A stretch of DNA of 64,000 nt from Rotaria sordida (taxonomy: Eukaryota; Rotifera; Eurotatoria; Philodinida; Philodinidae): the NCBI GenBank assembly GCA_905250125.1, contig CAJNOL010000030.1, forward strand, positions 1 to 64,000. Direction: 5' to 3'. A program made the position numbers and the translations under genes. The notes beneath the pieces are model-generated. The model was not told where the DNA came from. It saw nothing but the letters and a program-made list of their open reading frames with translations, and did no database searches. This document shows, piece after piece, positions 12,722-25,001 of this stretch (its first letter is position 1; each line of letters begins with the position of its first letter).

Positions 12722-13077
12722 ATGCCTGTTTCACGTAACTATTGGTATCGTATATGGGGACCACATAGACATGTATGGAACCGATACAGCTTTTGTTTTA
12801 TTTTCTATCTTTAATAATTTAGCCATTCGCATTGAAAGAAGCTGGTCTTTATTCACGTCGTATTGATCAACGTTTACGTACATATTTAGTAATGGAACAA
12901 CATGGACCAGGAAAAAGTCATGCACCATCACAATATGATATATTAAGAGAACCAAGATATAAAACACGTTGGATAAAAACATGGAATGCAGATAGTCCTA
13001 TAGACACAAAACGTATTTTTGATGAAGTAAGACAAAAATACAAATTTGAAAATCCATATGATGAAATTTCAAAATAA
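12722..13077 (+). CDS. Small basic protein, two exons, not recognised
   Basis: Exons 12722-12772 and 12823-13077 joined across a 50-bp GT/AG intron in phase 0, giving 101 residues. It starts MPVSRNYWYRIWGPHRH and the second exon continues PFALKEAGLYSRRIDQRLRTY. The protein is rich in R, K, Y and W, has no signal peptide and no membrane helix, and ends with stop TAA followed by an AATAAA-type signal near 13124. The frame remains open 58 codons upstream (to 12548), so a longer N-terminus is possible. Size, basic charge and aromatic content are reminiscent of small mitochondrial ribosomal or respiratory-chain accessory subunits, but that is a guess and no family was recognised. The typical short intron and codon use make it a real gene. 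Confidence 0.6.
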
Positions 13078-13329
13078 GTATTTTAAGTCTTATTTTACAT
13101 GTATGATGGATTGTTAATGAACAAATAAAACATTTTATTTATGTTATGAATTTCTTCTTTGAACAATTATTAGTAATAGTCTAATGTTTCAGAACTTGAG
13201 ATTATACAATTACTTTTTATTAAAGTTCATAAAAATACTTCAATATATTTTTCACCTACTTGATTTTTGTCTTTTAAATGAAATATGAATACTCTTTATA
13301 TTAATAACGCATACTATAGTGGCGGACAA

Positions 13330-13980
13330 AAAATTCGAGCAGTTGGATTTTTAAATTTTTTTCTCAATAGTAATAACTAGCAAGAGTCTGAGAAAAACAT
13401 TTGTGTAGCTGAAAAGATTCTTTATCAGGATTATTGGACTTGAAGACTTCAGCAAAACTGCTTGAACGAGAATTTATGAAAAATCAAGAGCTCCCAAAAA
13501 TCAACTGTCTGACTTCCATTAGACGCATTTGGGAAAAGATTTTATTAGATAGAACAAAATAAGACGTCTCCGATCTCTCTGTAATCTTCCTTTTATCGAA
13601 CTGCATTCAGCTTATAGAAGGCTTCAAAGCGTTAAATATTGAAATTTTCAATAAAAAGAAGAGGAAAATACTTCTTAGACCTTTTGTAAATTGAATGCAG
13701 TTCAATAAAGGAAGATCATAGAGAGTGGTCAAAAGCGTCTCATCTTACCCTATCCAATAAAATCTTTTTCCAAAAATTTTAAATGGAAACCAGACAGCTA
13801 GTTTTGAGAGTCTTGGTATTCCACAGCCGCTCATCCAAGCAGTTTTGTTAGAGTATTTTGACCTTTCAATCCTAACAGAGAATTCTTTCAGCTACACATG
13901 TTTTTTTTTCAGATTCTTCCTAGCTATTACTATCAAGAAGAAAACTTAAAAATACAACTGCTGTAAACATGTGTTCCCCA
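13330..13980. repeat. Foldback element between the small basic gene and COPB1
   Basis: Two inverted arms, about 13330-13625 and 13690-13980. Landmarks: ATCTTCCTTTTATCGAACTG (13584) against CAGTTCAATAAAGGAAGAT (13697), AAGATTTTATTAGATAG (13537) against its complement near 13763, and AGCAAAACTGCTTG (13451) against CAAGCAGTTTTGT (13837). No coding frame. Confidence 0.8.
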
Positions 13981-14144
13981 CGATGTTTTCCTATTTGATC
14001 AAAAGATAACGAACATATCTCAATTTTATTTCGATAAAATGATTTTGGACTATTCAATAGGTTTTCTTTTATCAAACGAACACTTCTTAATTCAATAGTA
14101 TCAAATTAATATATATTTTTAGATATAAAAATAAAAAAATAAAG

Positions 14145-17100
14145 ATGTCGATTGCCGAACAACCTTGTTATACATTAATAAATACCAGTCAAGATCTGGA
14201 ACCGCCAACTGAAATGCAATTACGTGAAGATCTTGAAAAAGGCAATGATAAGGTTTGTTTTCATTTTTTTTATTATTTTCAACTAAATCAACATTAATTC
14301 TATTAGGCAAAAGCTGAAGCATTAAGAAAATTAATTGTTATGATGCTTAATGGTGAAAAATTTCCATCATTATTAATGATTATTATTCGTTATGTAATGC
14401 CATCACAAAATCATACAATAAAAAAATTATTACTTATCTTTTGGGAAATCGTACCAAAACATACAGGCGATGGAAAACTTCTTCAAGAAATGATTCTTGT
14501 TTGCGATGCTTATCGGTAAAGTTATTTGTTCTAGGTTAAAGGCAACCATAAAGTTTTGACTACAGAACGAAATATATGTAGATTTTCACTATCTAATAGT
14601 GCATGAATTATCAGATTCTATAGTATACAGTTGCCACATCTATAACAGAAACGTCTAAGGCAGCACGGAAGATATTTCCAGAATACCATCACGACAGTGG
14701 CAGCTTCTTTTTTATTTAGATTGTAAAATTGAATGAATTTGCATCCAATTTGAGCATCTACAAATCCAACAGTCAGAATCGAGATTGAATCAGATGGATT
14801 CAATCCAGCTGTGCTAATTTGACACAGTAGTGGAAGAGATTTTCGTAGAGTTTTGCGAAAACCATCGCAGAAGCGGCAACTTTTTATATAGTTCACCGCA
14901 CTGCGATGGGTTTAGATTTTAGTCGCATCGTAGTAGCCTGGTCCTTTCTAGGATTACGTCGCGGCAGCAGCGCTGAACATCTCTGACCTATAAGCGGTGC
15001 CACCTTCACCGCGACAATAGTAACATGTGGCGGAGGTGGTGCTACCTATCGATATGTGAACAGTGCCGTCGAATCTGATAATCTATATACAAGGGAGAAA
15101 GAGCAGAATCCTGGAATTCTATAGAGTTCAGGATTCCGTAGAATTTCGCTCTTTCCTTCTTGTCTATATATTATTAGATCGAGGGGGTACACAAATGTTC
15201 TAGTCGTCATTTTTTTAATTGTTTTTTTTTTTTTTTGTAGAAAAGATCTTCAACATCCAAATGAATTTATTCGTGGTTCAACACTTCGTTTTTTATGTAA
15301 ACTTAAAGAACCTGAATTACTTGAACCATTAATGCCATCAATACGTGCTTGTATTGAATATCGTCATGCATATGTACGTCGTAATGCTGTTTTAGCTATA
15401 TTTACAATATATAAAAATTTTGATTTTCTTATACCTGATGCACCTGAATTAATTGGTAAATTTTTGGATGTTGAACAAGATATGTCATGTCGTCGTAATG
15501 CTTTTATGATGCTTATACATGTTGATCAAGAACGTGCATTAAATTATTTATCAAATGTTATTGATCAAGTTAATTCATTTGGTGATATTTTACAATTAGT
15601 TATTGTTGAACTTATTTATAAAGTTTGTCATAGTAATCCAAGTGAACGTGCAAGATTTATTCGATGTATTTATAATTTATTAAATTCATCATCACAAGCT
15701 GTACGTTATGAAGCAGCCGGAACATTAATTACATTATCAAGTGCACCAACTGCTGTTAGAGCAGCAAGTGCTTGTTATATTGATTTGATCATTAAGGTAA
15801 TTAATTATAGAAAAATTTTAATTTTTTTTTCTTTTGAGAAATATGAAATCTATACTTGAGAAGTTATGATAATGTGTGATTTCCTATTTGATTAGTTCGA
15901 TTTTTCTATGTGAAGTGGGTTATACTTCTTTGGCGAACATGTTGAGTCCATTTCCTAGAACTGCATATGAGTTCATAAGTGGTGACTCATTTCAGATGGT
16001 TCCTTCGTTCATTTTCTCTTGAATTCACTAATCATATTATTAATTTCTATGAAATAAGTTTCAGTTAGTGTAATTAAGAAGTAGACAGGTTGCCGAATAA
16101 ATATTAAAACTTAACAAAATTTCTCATCAATCAATTTTTCATCGAAAATGTTTACTCAACTTTTTTTTTTAACTGAATTTTTTTCAACACAATTATACTC
16201 AGCTATTTAGTATACATGTTTTTGTGTACTCAAAAAGTGAGTACATTCTAGAATCGGTCAGTGTGTCCGTCCGGCCGGCCGTCCGGCCGTTAACACGATA
16301 ACTCTTGAAAGGAGAGTCCGATCGCGATGAAATTTTCTACACAGTTTAGTCTTAACAATATCTCAGTCGAGTTCGAAGATGAGAATAATTGGCCGAACCA
16401 TTACTGAGTTATTGCAAAAATAGTCATTTTTCCCTATGAGAAGATAGACCCTTCTCTGCTTTCATAAAAAACTTTTCCTATCATAGTCATATAAAACCCA
16501 ACTATTATATACCATTCGATAGAGAATTTCACGAGCTACAAAATGGTATATAAAACATAAGGAAACAAGAAAGCTAACTCACCTATTGCAAAGATAATTA
16601 AACAGAATTCGGTTCTGTTTTCGTCTACGCTCTATGTGATCTACAATTAGAGCTCTATCTTCCGATCACAGAGATGATAGTTCGAGGTTTTCTGGGGTGG
16701 AGAACTCGAATCTGTGTTCCATTCGCCTCGAAATCTCATTGGTTGAGCAGTAACCAATAGACATCAAGTTATAGGAAAAACGAGTTTCTTAGGGTAAATC
16801 AAGGTGAAGAGTTCAAATCTGAGCTGTATTCACCCGCAAATCCTATTGGTTGAGCAGTAGCCAATAGAAATCAAGTGTTTATAGACAAGGTTTGCCAGGA
16901 TAATTTGTATGTCCGCACATCCTAGGATGACTCATCTGTCTCATTCACTTTTTGAAGTACACATAACTCTCGGATTTAAATCCGAGGTTTCCACATTTAT
17001 TTTTGTTTAAAATAAATAATCAAAATACTAAATTTATTCATTCATTCATTCATTTGATTTCTTCATCTAGGAAAGTGATAATAATGTTAAATTAATTGTT

Positions 17101-20100
17101 CTTGATCGTTTAATTGCTTTAAAAGATATAGCTGCACATGAACGTATATTACAAGAATTAGTTATGGATATTCTTCGTGTATTGGCATCACCAGATATTG
17201 AAGTACGAAAAAAAACTTTACAATTAAGTTATGATTTAGTTACATCAAAAACAATAAATGAAATGGTTTTAGTTTTAAAAAAAGAAGTTTCAAAAACACA
17301 TAATGAACAAGATTCAGAAGATGTAGAAAAATATAAACAATTATTAGTTCGAACATTACATCAATGTACAATGAAATTTCCTGATGTTGCAAATACAATC
17401 ATTCCAGGTAAATTTCTTATTTTTTTTTTTTTTGAAACACAATCTAAACAGGAATATTGAGGTAGAAATTTGAATGCACTCTCGCAGACTATGAGAGATG
17501 TGTCACATATCCAGGAGAAATCGAAGAGGCCGGAGATGTCAAACTAACTATAAATATACGATTCCATTATGGGAGGTATATGCATAGCATCCACCTATCT
17601 CCAAGTAGACGTGTGAGCCGCCGACGACGTTACGAACATCTAGCCATTGTGATACCAAAAAAGAAACTCAATTTTCAAAAACTTTCGACACTCAGAATTA
17701 CTTTTCAGGCATGTTCTTCTTATCAAAAAAAACTGCTGTTAACTGACCTTTTTATGATTTAAAATTAATTAAAATCAAAGGAAATCTATCTTTGAAGCTG
17801 AAAACCAACTTTTAATCAGCTCAATCAAGGAATAATCGATTTTAACCTATTTTTTTTTGTCATTTTGTCTGAATGAATAAGTACTTTTTGATACATTAAC
17901 CCGAAATATGGCATGTGCTTCAAAGCATGATCTAGTGTTGTATTTATCGTTTGTTTAGCCGAGAAGTCTGAGAAACTTTTAAAATTTGAGTTTCTAAATT
18001 AAAACTCGAGAAAAACGCATTTTACAACTGCTGGAATCAAAATCGATCAGATATTGAATAATCTGATTTGAATTAGACAAAAATCAGAGTTTTTTTTTCT
18101 TTGTTTTACATGACTTGTCTAATTTCTTGTCAGCCAGTTCTCTACTAGAATTTTCTATCGGTTTCGTTTTAAAATCTCCCGAAATCAAGAAAATTTTTAA
18201 AATGTCGTCGAAAACGTCAAGTCGCCGCCGCCGCCGTGGGCAAAAAAATTTTCTTTTTTTCAGCAGCTGCTGCCAATCAGCTCATTAGCCTGTACCTCTA
18301 TCTCCAAGCACATCTCCACAGGAGATGGTGCATCTTCTCTCACGATTTCGTAAATCTTATCCCATTCAGCCAAACCCATGAAATTTGTCTGTATTTCCTT
18401 CTTCATGATCGTTCGAGAGTTATGCTACGAGACAGGGCATCTTGTACGAATGACGCATCTCCCTATACTTCGCCATCATCCCCGATTTTCTGGATATGTG
18501 ACACTGCTGGGCTATGACAGACGTTGTTGGTATACAATCAAAGATCGCATATCAATAGCCTCTCATTCTAATACATGAAGTACTTTATTATTGTATTTTT
18601 GGAGAATTGAATAAATGGATGGGTGAAGAAATGTGTACCACAATAGATAGTATAAAGCAATCTTCCTGTGATTGACAACAGTAACTACATCGTATTTCAC
18701 AGTTTAATCCTACAGAGATTGCGCTAATAGGCTTTTCTAATAAGATTTAAATATTTGCTTCTTTGTTTTTAGTTCTTATTGAATTTCTTGCTGATAAAAA
18801 CGAATTAGCTGCACTAGATGTACTTGTTTTTATTCGTGATGTTATGCAAAAATTATCAAATTTAAAAGATCTTATTGTTCAACGTTTACTTGATATATGT
18901 GGACAAATAAAATCTGTTAAAGTTCTTCGTGCTACATTATGGTTATTAGGCGAATATTGTTCATCAATTGAAGATATACAAAACGTAATGACATTTATAC
19001 GACAATCATTAGGTGATTTACCAATAGTTGATGATGAAATTCGTCGTTCAGCAGGTGAAACAAAAGATGAACAGGATATATCAATGTCAGCACCAGTTCA
19101 ACGTTTAGTTACAGCTGATGGTACATATGCAACACAAAGTGCATTTATGTCAACAAATGCAATGGATAAAAAAACTCTTAATGGTCCAGCTAATGATCGT
19201 AATCGACAACCATCATTACGAACATTTTTATTAGATGGAGATTTTTTTATTGGTGCTGCTTTATCAACATCATTATGTAAATTAGTTATACGTTATATGA
19301 ATTTAGAAAATGATTCCATTAAACAAAATCGTTTTTGTGCTGAAGCTATGTTTATAATAGCAAGTATATTACATTTAGGACGAACAAGTTTATCATCAAA
19401 ACCAATGAATGAAGATGATTATGATCGTATGTTAATGTGTGTTAGATTATTAAATGAACGATTACCAATAACATTTCAAATATTTGGACATGATTGTCGA
19501 ACAGCACTTGCTGAGATGTTAACAATTAAAGCTCAAGAACAAAAAGAAATCGAAAAGAAATTATCAAAAGAAAAAGTAAGTTGAATTCTATTTCTTTTGT
19601 TCTTTTCTTCAAAAATAAAAATGAAAATTTGTTTTTAAAGGCAGCAACAGTTGAACCAGATGATCCAATACGTTTTACTCAATTATTATCATCAAATGAA
19701 TTTGATGAAAAAGAAGATATACTTGATTTAACACTTAAACAAGCTATTGGAACAATTGGAAAAAAAGATGAAAATATATTTAGTTCATCTATACTTAGTA
19801 AAGTTACACAATTAACAGGTTTTAGTGATCCAGTTTATGCTGAAGCTTATGTTAATGTTAATCAATATGATATTGTTCTTGATGTACTTATTGGTAAGTT
19901 TTTTTTTATTTGAAAAAGTAAATTATTTTTCAAAGAATTCGATGAACTGATAATATTCTATGATATTAAGATAATAATTTTCTTGAACCGATTACAATAG
20001 AATTGTTTTCATCCGAATAAAATAAGATTTTAATTTTATGCCAATGTATTGAATTAATTATGATGATTAAGAGAAAATCTAAGGTTAAAGACTGAAACTC

Positions 20101-21851
20101 AGATAGAAGCAATGCTACATTTTTTTCCATCAGAAATCAATAAAACTGAAGCTATTATATACTTTACTACAGTCGCCATTGCTGAGTGACTACATGTTCG
20201 ACACGTATTACTGTATGTGAACCTCAGTATCACAAGCCATAGAATGACTCTGAACAAATTACTAACGCCTGTTTGTCTCGGATCACCCGTCCGATAGCAT
20301 ACTGACTACATTGTGGCATACACCTACTCTTGTGGCTGATTAGTTTATGAGAGAACTCAATAATTCTGTGTCAGGCTGGCCTTTTATTCAAAGCAACAGT
20401 TAGTCATAGTTGTAGAGAAGATAGCAGACTATTGAATCTGTCGCTAGACAATGTCCCATACTCCAAGGTAGTTCAAAAGCGATCCTTTCTATAGCGCTCT
20501 AGCAAAAGAAAAAAAAGCGCTAAACGGCATTAACGACAAGACTTCAGCTGTTCTAGAACATTTCAGAGCCTTTCTTGAAATTTAAATGTTCTCAATAGCG
20601 TAGTTTCTTATTATTACATAAATAAACAAATATATTCAAGATATCAAGGATGATAGGTGTTGTTGTAATGAAATCAAGGAAAGCTGACAAGCGAATAGCA
20701 GCAAGACAAACGGAAAGTAGAGTCCCAATAAGAAAAAAAAACTGTCCGAAACGCAGAAATAAATAAGACAGATCGTTTCCCTAATGATCGATTATCCTTC
20801 GAAAACAACTATAAAAAGATGAAGCCAGTACCTGTTCCATCTTGGAAACTATAGATTTTTCACTTAGCATATTTTGTATTAGTATAATATGACTAAAAAA
20901 TACATTTGAGTCCCACATTTTAGTTTCAAAAGAGGCTGCACTGATAAATGTTTTCAATAAATTATCATGCTAACATTAAAATGCACTTTCGACTGCAAAT
21001 TTCACATATATAATTAATTTATAATGAGAGAGTCAACTTTGTTTTTTATCTCGTATCCTAAGAATAAAATTTACATTTTCATATAAAAAAATTCTTAATA
21101 TTGATATCTCAACAAATTTTGTTCATTTTTCTAGTTAATCAAACATCAGATACATTACAAAATCTCACACTTGAATTAGCTACACTTGGTGATTTAAAAT
21201 TAGTTGAAAAACCACCATCAATAACAATGGCACCACATGATTTTACAAATATAAAAGCAAATATAAAAGTTACATCAACAGAAAATGGTATTATTTTTGG
21301 TAATATTGTTTATGATATAACTGGTTCTCAATCAGATCGTAATTGTGTTGTATTAAATGATATACATATTGATATAATGGATTATATTGTAACAGGTATA
21401 TGTACAGATAATGAATTTCGTCAAATGTGGATTGAATTTGAATGGGAAAATAAAATTGTTGTTAATACAACAATACGTGATCTTCATCTTTATTTGACTT
21501 ATTTATTAAAATCAACAAATATGCGTTGTTTAACACCAGAAAAAGCTTTATCGGGTGATTGTGGATTTATGGCAGCAAATCTTTATGCTAAATCAATATT
21601 TGGTGAAGATGTTTTAGCCAATGTTAGTATTGAAAAATCGGCTATACATGCTGATGCACCTGTTACTGGACATATTCGTATTCGAGCAAAAAGTCAAGGC
21701 ATGGCTTTATCGATGTAAGTTTTTAGTTTTGATTTTTTGTTTTTTTTTTTTGGAAAAAATAATATTTAAAAAAAAAATTATTTTTAGGGGTGACAAGATC
21801 AATATGACACAAAAAACTGGTTTTAAAGGTGTTTCATTAACACAAAAATAA
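14145..21851 (+). CDS. COPB1: Coatomer subunit beta (beta-COP)
   Basis: Eight exons: 14145-14252, 14307-14515, 15241-15796, 17071-17407, 18773-19575, 19641-19893, 21135-21714, 21788-21851; 969 residues, against about 953 in vertebrates, in phase at every junction. It is a core subunit of the COPI coat, which drives Golgi-to-ER and intra-Golgi transport after recruitment by ARF1-GTP. The N-terminal half is an adaptin-like HEAT/ARM solenoid, with family-diagnostic stretches such as [29 protein letters not shown] and [15 protein letters not shown]. The C-terminal appendage region is equally clear: [47 protein letters not shown] and [10 protein letters not shown]. The C-terminus ([11 protein letters not shown]) matches the family end. 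The start ATG is supported by the conserved CYTLIN block eight residues in. Introns 1, 5 and 7 are short (54, 65, 73 bp); introns 2, 3, 4 and 6 are 0.7-1.4 kb and repeat-bearing. No defects seen. Confidence 0.98.
16222..16965. mobile_element. Non-autonomous element with short TIRs in COPB1 intron 3
   Basis: Left end near 16222 (TTGTGTACTCAAAAAGTGA) is complementary to the right end at about 16944-16964 (TCACTTTTTGAAGTACACA), giving TIRs of about 20 bp with one indel. Just inside the left end is a strikingly GC-rich CCGTCCGGCCGGCCGTCCGG stretch, then AACACGATAACTCTTGAAAG. The right half contains two imperfect tandem copies about 108 bp apart, each with ATTGGTTGAGCAGTA-CCAATAGA (16737 and 16845). 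No transposase frame. Confidence 0.65.
17034..17054. repeat. ATTC microsatellite next to a 3' splice site
   Basis: About five copies of TTCA/ATTC end 16 bp before the AG of COPB1 intron 3 (exon starts 17071). It lies where the polypyrimidine tract is expected. Confidence 0.8.
17408..18772. other. COPB1 intron 4, repeat-bearing, no gene seen
   Basis: 1365-bp intron. The ends of an inner segment share GTGTCACATATCCAG (17501) and its complement near 18490. A short CGCCGCCGCCGCC run lies at about 18223-18237. The 3' part (18600-18725) is one copy of a dispersed repeat also seen at about 53395, 58010 and 63070. Open frames at 17580-17762, 18236-18517 and 18378-18578 lie within the intron and look spurious. 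Confidence 0.55.
19894..21134. other. COPB1 intron 6, no gene seen
   Basis: 1241-bp intron with a middle part (about 20160-20560) less AT-rich than its surroundings, as in inserted repeats elsewhere here. No paired arms or coding frame were recognised. Confidence 0.4.
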
Positions 21852-22689
21852 AATATCTTCATTTTTTTAGTCTTATTTGGGATTTGTCTTGTTCATTTTG
21901 TTTTTTTAAAATATTTATCTAATGTTAAACCAACTTAAGTTTTATGTAAGAAAAAAACAAATATTGTGGAATAGATTTTTTTTTGAAAAACTACAAAAAA
22001 TAAAATAAAACATATGTTCACAGATATTCTTATATTAATTTACTATTTAAAAAAAAACAAATGATTGAATTCAAATGTTTGTACGAGTTGAATTGTTAAT
22101 TTTTGAGTCCAGCAAGTATTGACTGAAAAATTATAAGCCCCATACAAATTCATTCAAGTATAAAAAATTTGTTGAACTGAGAAAAATGTTGAAGAATCTT
22201 TACGATAAGAAAATTTCATTATCTCCATCATTTTTAACTTATTCGAATCTACAGCGAATGGCTTTAGATGAGAACTTCATGTTTTTCGAAAACTCACTAG
22301 TCCAAAAGAGGAGAATTTCTATTGATGTAGACACGTCTTGTCAGCATAGGAAAAGAATATTGAAAAAAAGCGATGCATACTTTTGCGATCTGTGAAACAA
22401 TGGTTCGAATAAGATATCAATCAAATGTTTAGATCTTGATAAAAAAACAACAGATAGATTTACAAAAGTAGCTACCAGATACCATTGGCAGTAGCACTGT
22501 ATCATACATAACTTTTCTCTTTTGATGCACATCTCAATCCTAATCGAGTCGCATATTATTATCGAAAGAAAGTTCCTCACAAAGCCCAGTTGTAACATCT
22601 ATTTGATTCTGCAAGAGTGTGATTGATCAACCAAGACCATCGTCAATAGGAAAAGTTCTTCCATGGAATATAACTTTATCAAATGAAAT

Positions 22690-23000
22690 GAGAACCTTCA
22701 TCGATTGAACTCAGCGAACATCTAATTCTTGCTAATATATCAAAATTCGGTGAATATTCCAAAGGAGAAGTTCTATTTGAGATAAATATCGCATTTCACA
22801 TCGAAAGTATTCCATACGAAGAACAAATATGGATTATTAAAATGAATGCAACGAATACTGGATAAGTTATTGTAAAAAAAGATGTCAGTAAGATAAAGTG
22901 TCAAGAAGATGATTTTGAGTATGAATATCCTGTTCGAAAGACTCATGTATACAATGGATTATTATGATCAAGCTAAAAACTATTATGAATATTTCTGAAA
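22690..23000 (+). pseudogene. Relic resembling ADP-ribosyltransferase C-terminus plus a TPR
   Basis: A frame from about 22690 to 22865 reads ..HLILANISKFGEYSKG, then EVLFEINIAFHIESIPY and EEQIWIIKMNATNTG before a TAA. The pattern of EVLF followed by a hydrophobic x-F-x-I-x-S-I strand and a WIIKM strand resembles the end of R-S-ExE class (arginine-type) ADP-ribosyltransferase domains, which are abundant in bdelloid genomes and often followed by tetratricopeptide repeats. About 90 bp on, in a different frame, MDYYDQAKNYYEYF (22954-22995) looks like one TPR helix and ends in a TGA. The frame change, stop codons and the altered first acidic position (KGE where ExE is expected) indicate a dead copy. 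The match is by eye and short. Confidence 0.4.
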
Positions 23001-23039
23001 AATAGCATTGTCATGATCGAAAAAAAATTGAATTAGAAT

Positions 23040-23260
23040 GGTACGATTCTTACCGCTAGCTGTAACCTCAATTTCTATCTTATTTTCCAACTTTATGAGC
23101 ACCACTACTAACTAGCGAACCTCTCCAGATTTCAAATCACTTTTGAAGCGAGCCTATATCCAATAGATAGACCTTGATGAATAGATAAACATCTCAGAAT
23201 GGTTTGATTTTTCAAACCTCCTGAGTGGAGATACAGGCTTATTTATACTAGTTTGAAAGA
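23040..23260. repeat. Partial copy of the STIL-intron-1 foldback family
   Basis: The segment around AACTAGCGAACCTCTCCAGATTTCAAATCAC (about 23110-23140; shared core CCTCTCCAGAT-TCAAATCAC) is the reverse complement, with some changes, of the right end of the 1640-2555 element. Only part of the element is seen. Confidence 0.5.
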
Positions 23261-24502
23261 ACTCGTCAAGGTGTATCGAATGCTACAAGGAACAGTGATT
23301 GACTATTTTTCAGATAACTCGACTTGACTTAAAGACAAGTCAACTTATTCCTTTGAGACTACTTTTCTTAACATCTATTTCATGTAATGTCTCTTCTTGT
23401 GGAGAAGGAAACTTGTCTCTGAAAATTAAGTTTTTTCAGCTCTGAATTTGACGCTCGTTTCACGTAATTGAAAAATTCGACTTGTCTGCTGAATAACTCG
23501 ACTTGTTTCAATTATATCGGCAGAGAAAAGAGAGAGTGATCAAATAAATAAAGAGCTCGAAGTTGAGTTAACTTGTCTCTTACGACAGGTCCAATTTCTT
23601 AAATGGCTTAAACAGTCCTCAAATTTAAATAGACTATAATGAAATGCCTCTAACATAAGAAAAACACTTCGTTTTAGACATATGCACATAAATTTGCAGC
23701 TACGTTTTTTTTCATTTGCAATCCTGGTGATCATTAAGGTCCTATCAGTACATAGGCTTGTTTAGAGTAGAGATGGAATGGAGAAGGAAGAGTCTATAGA
23801 AGACAAGAAGTAGAGGACGCAAGAGAAGGACAAGAAACAACAAAAAGAGTTAAAATAAAACTACAATAAACAACATAATCGGTGTGAACAATGAGCGAAT
23901 AGACGATGAGACATAGTTAAAATACATTTACGAACATTAATAGTGTATCACAGAGGGAAGGAGAAAAAAAAAGAAAAAAAACGAATGTATTTCTACTACA
24001 TGCCACACGAAGAAAAAAATCACCATCAAAACACCTTTGACGTAAGTTTCTTATCATATAGTCAAAAACATGAGCGAAAAAGTTGAGGAATAAAGGAATG
24101 TAATAAAACGACTTGTTATATCCTGCGCAAAGCACAATTTCACAGCTACTTGTTCTATCCGACTGTTAGCTGGTTCTTGTTGAATCATCGTCAAAAACCA
24201 GTGAGTAGAATCATTTCTATTCTACCCAACCACGACTTCCCTTTATCAAATTTCTTTTGTTTCCATGATAGTATCCACATTTTCTCTTAGTTCAGTGGAC
24301 TTCTTTAGTTCGTACCTACACCATCATAGAGAAAACGTGCAGCTGGTGTGTATTGACGATTTCATGTATGTAGCTTATCTCAACCGTAGTCATGGACAAA
24401 CAAACTTATATCATGGAACCGTCTATCAATCCAATATAAAACATGTCAAAATTCTTTTAGTGAAGCTGAATAAAAAGTTTTGTAAAAATTCATTGGAAAT
24501 GC

Positions 24503-24825
24503 CGGTACTTCTTTACTTTAATCACAGAACAGAACGAGAAAGAAAAATGATAAGCGGAAAAGTCACCATTCAATTTAATTCTATTTACAGAACAGAAAAA
24601 AAAAAGAAATGATAAACAGATGGCAGTCGAAGTCGACATCAGTGCTAGAAAAGGCATCTATCAATTATTATTGTTTTTTCATCATTCATTGGTGTCATCA
24701 TCGACTGCCATGTGTTTATCATTTCTATTTTTTCTGTGCTGTATATAGAATTAACTTGATTGGTGACTTTTCCGCCTATCACTTTTCTTTCTCGTTCTGT
24801 TCTGTGATTAAAGTAAAGAAGTACC
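24503..24825. mobile_element. Hairpin MITE upstream of the bacterial-type gene
   Basis: Arms 24503-24643 and about 24690-24825 pair almost perfectly over more than 130 bp: GGTACTTCTTTACTTTAATC (24504) against GATTAAAGTAAAGAAGTACC (24806), and AAATGATAAACAGATGGCAG against its complement near 24705. The loop is about 45 bp. High arm identity suggests recent insertion. The open frames across it (24265-24612, 24609-24839) are products of the arms, not genes. Confidence 0.85.
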
Positions 24826-25001
24826 GAAATGCCGCATAAAAGTTTATTTTTTCTTTGACATCAAACGATCGATCGATAGCTACATGTCACTTTCTGATTG
24901 GATCAATCTACGCCATCAGATAAAAAGTACTATTGGCGTAGTTAACACACATTTTTCTTGAAATAAAATATTCAAAGCGTTCGAACTTGAAGAAGAGTAT
25001 C

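Noticed and set aside
17580-18578. Three open frames in COPB1 intron 4
   Set aside because: They lie between two confirmed COPB1 exons, with repeat-like sequence and no similarity recognised.
24265-24839. Two open frames (24265-24612 and 24609-24839) before the bacterial-type gene
   Set aside because: They read through the hairpin arms and have no family features.
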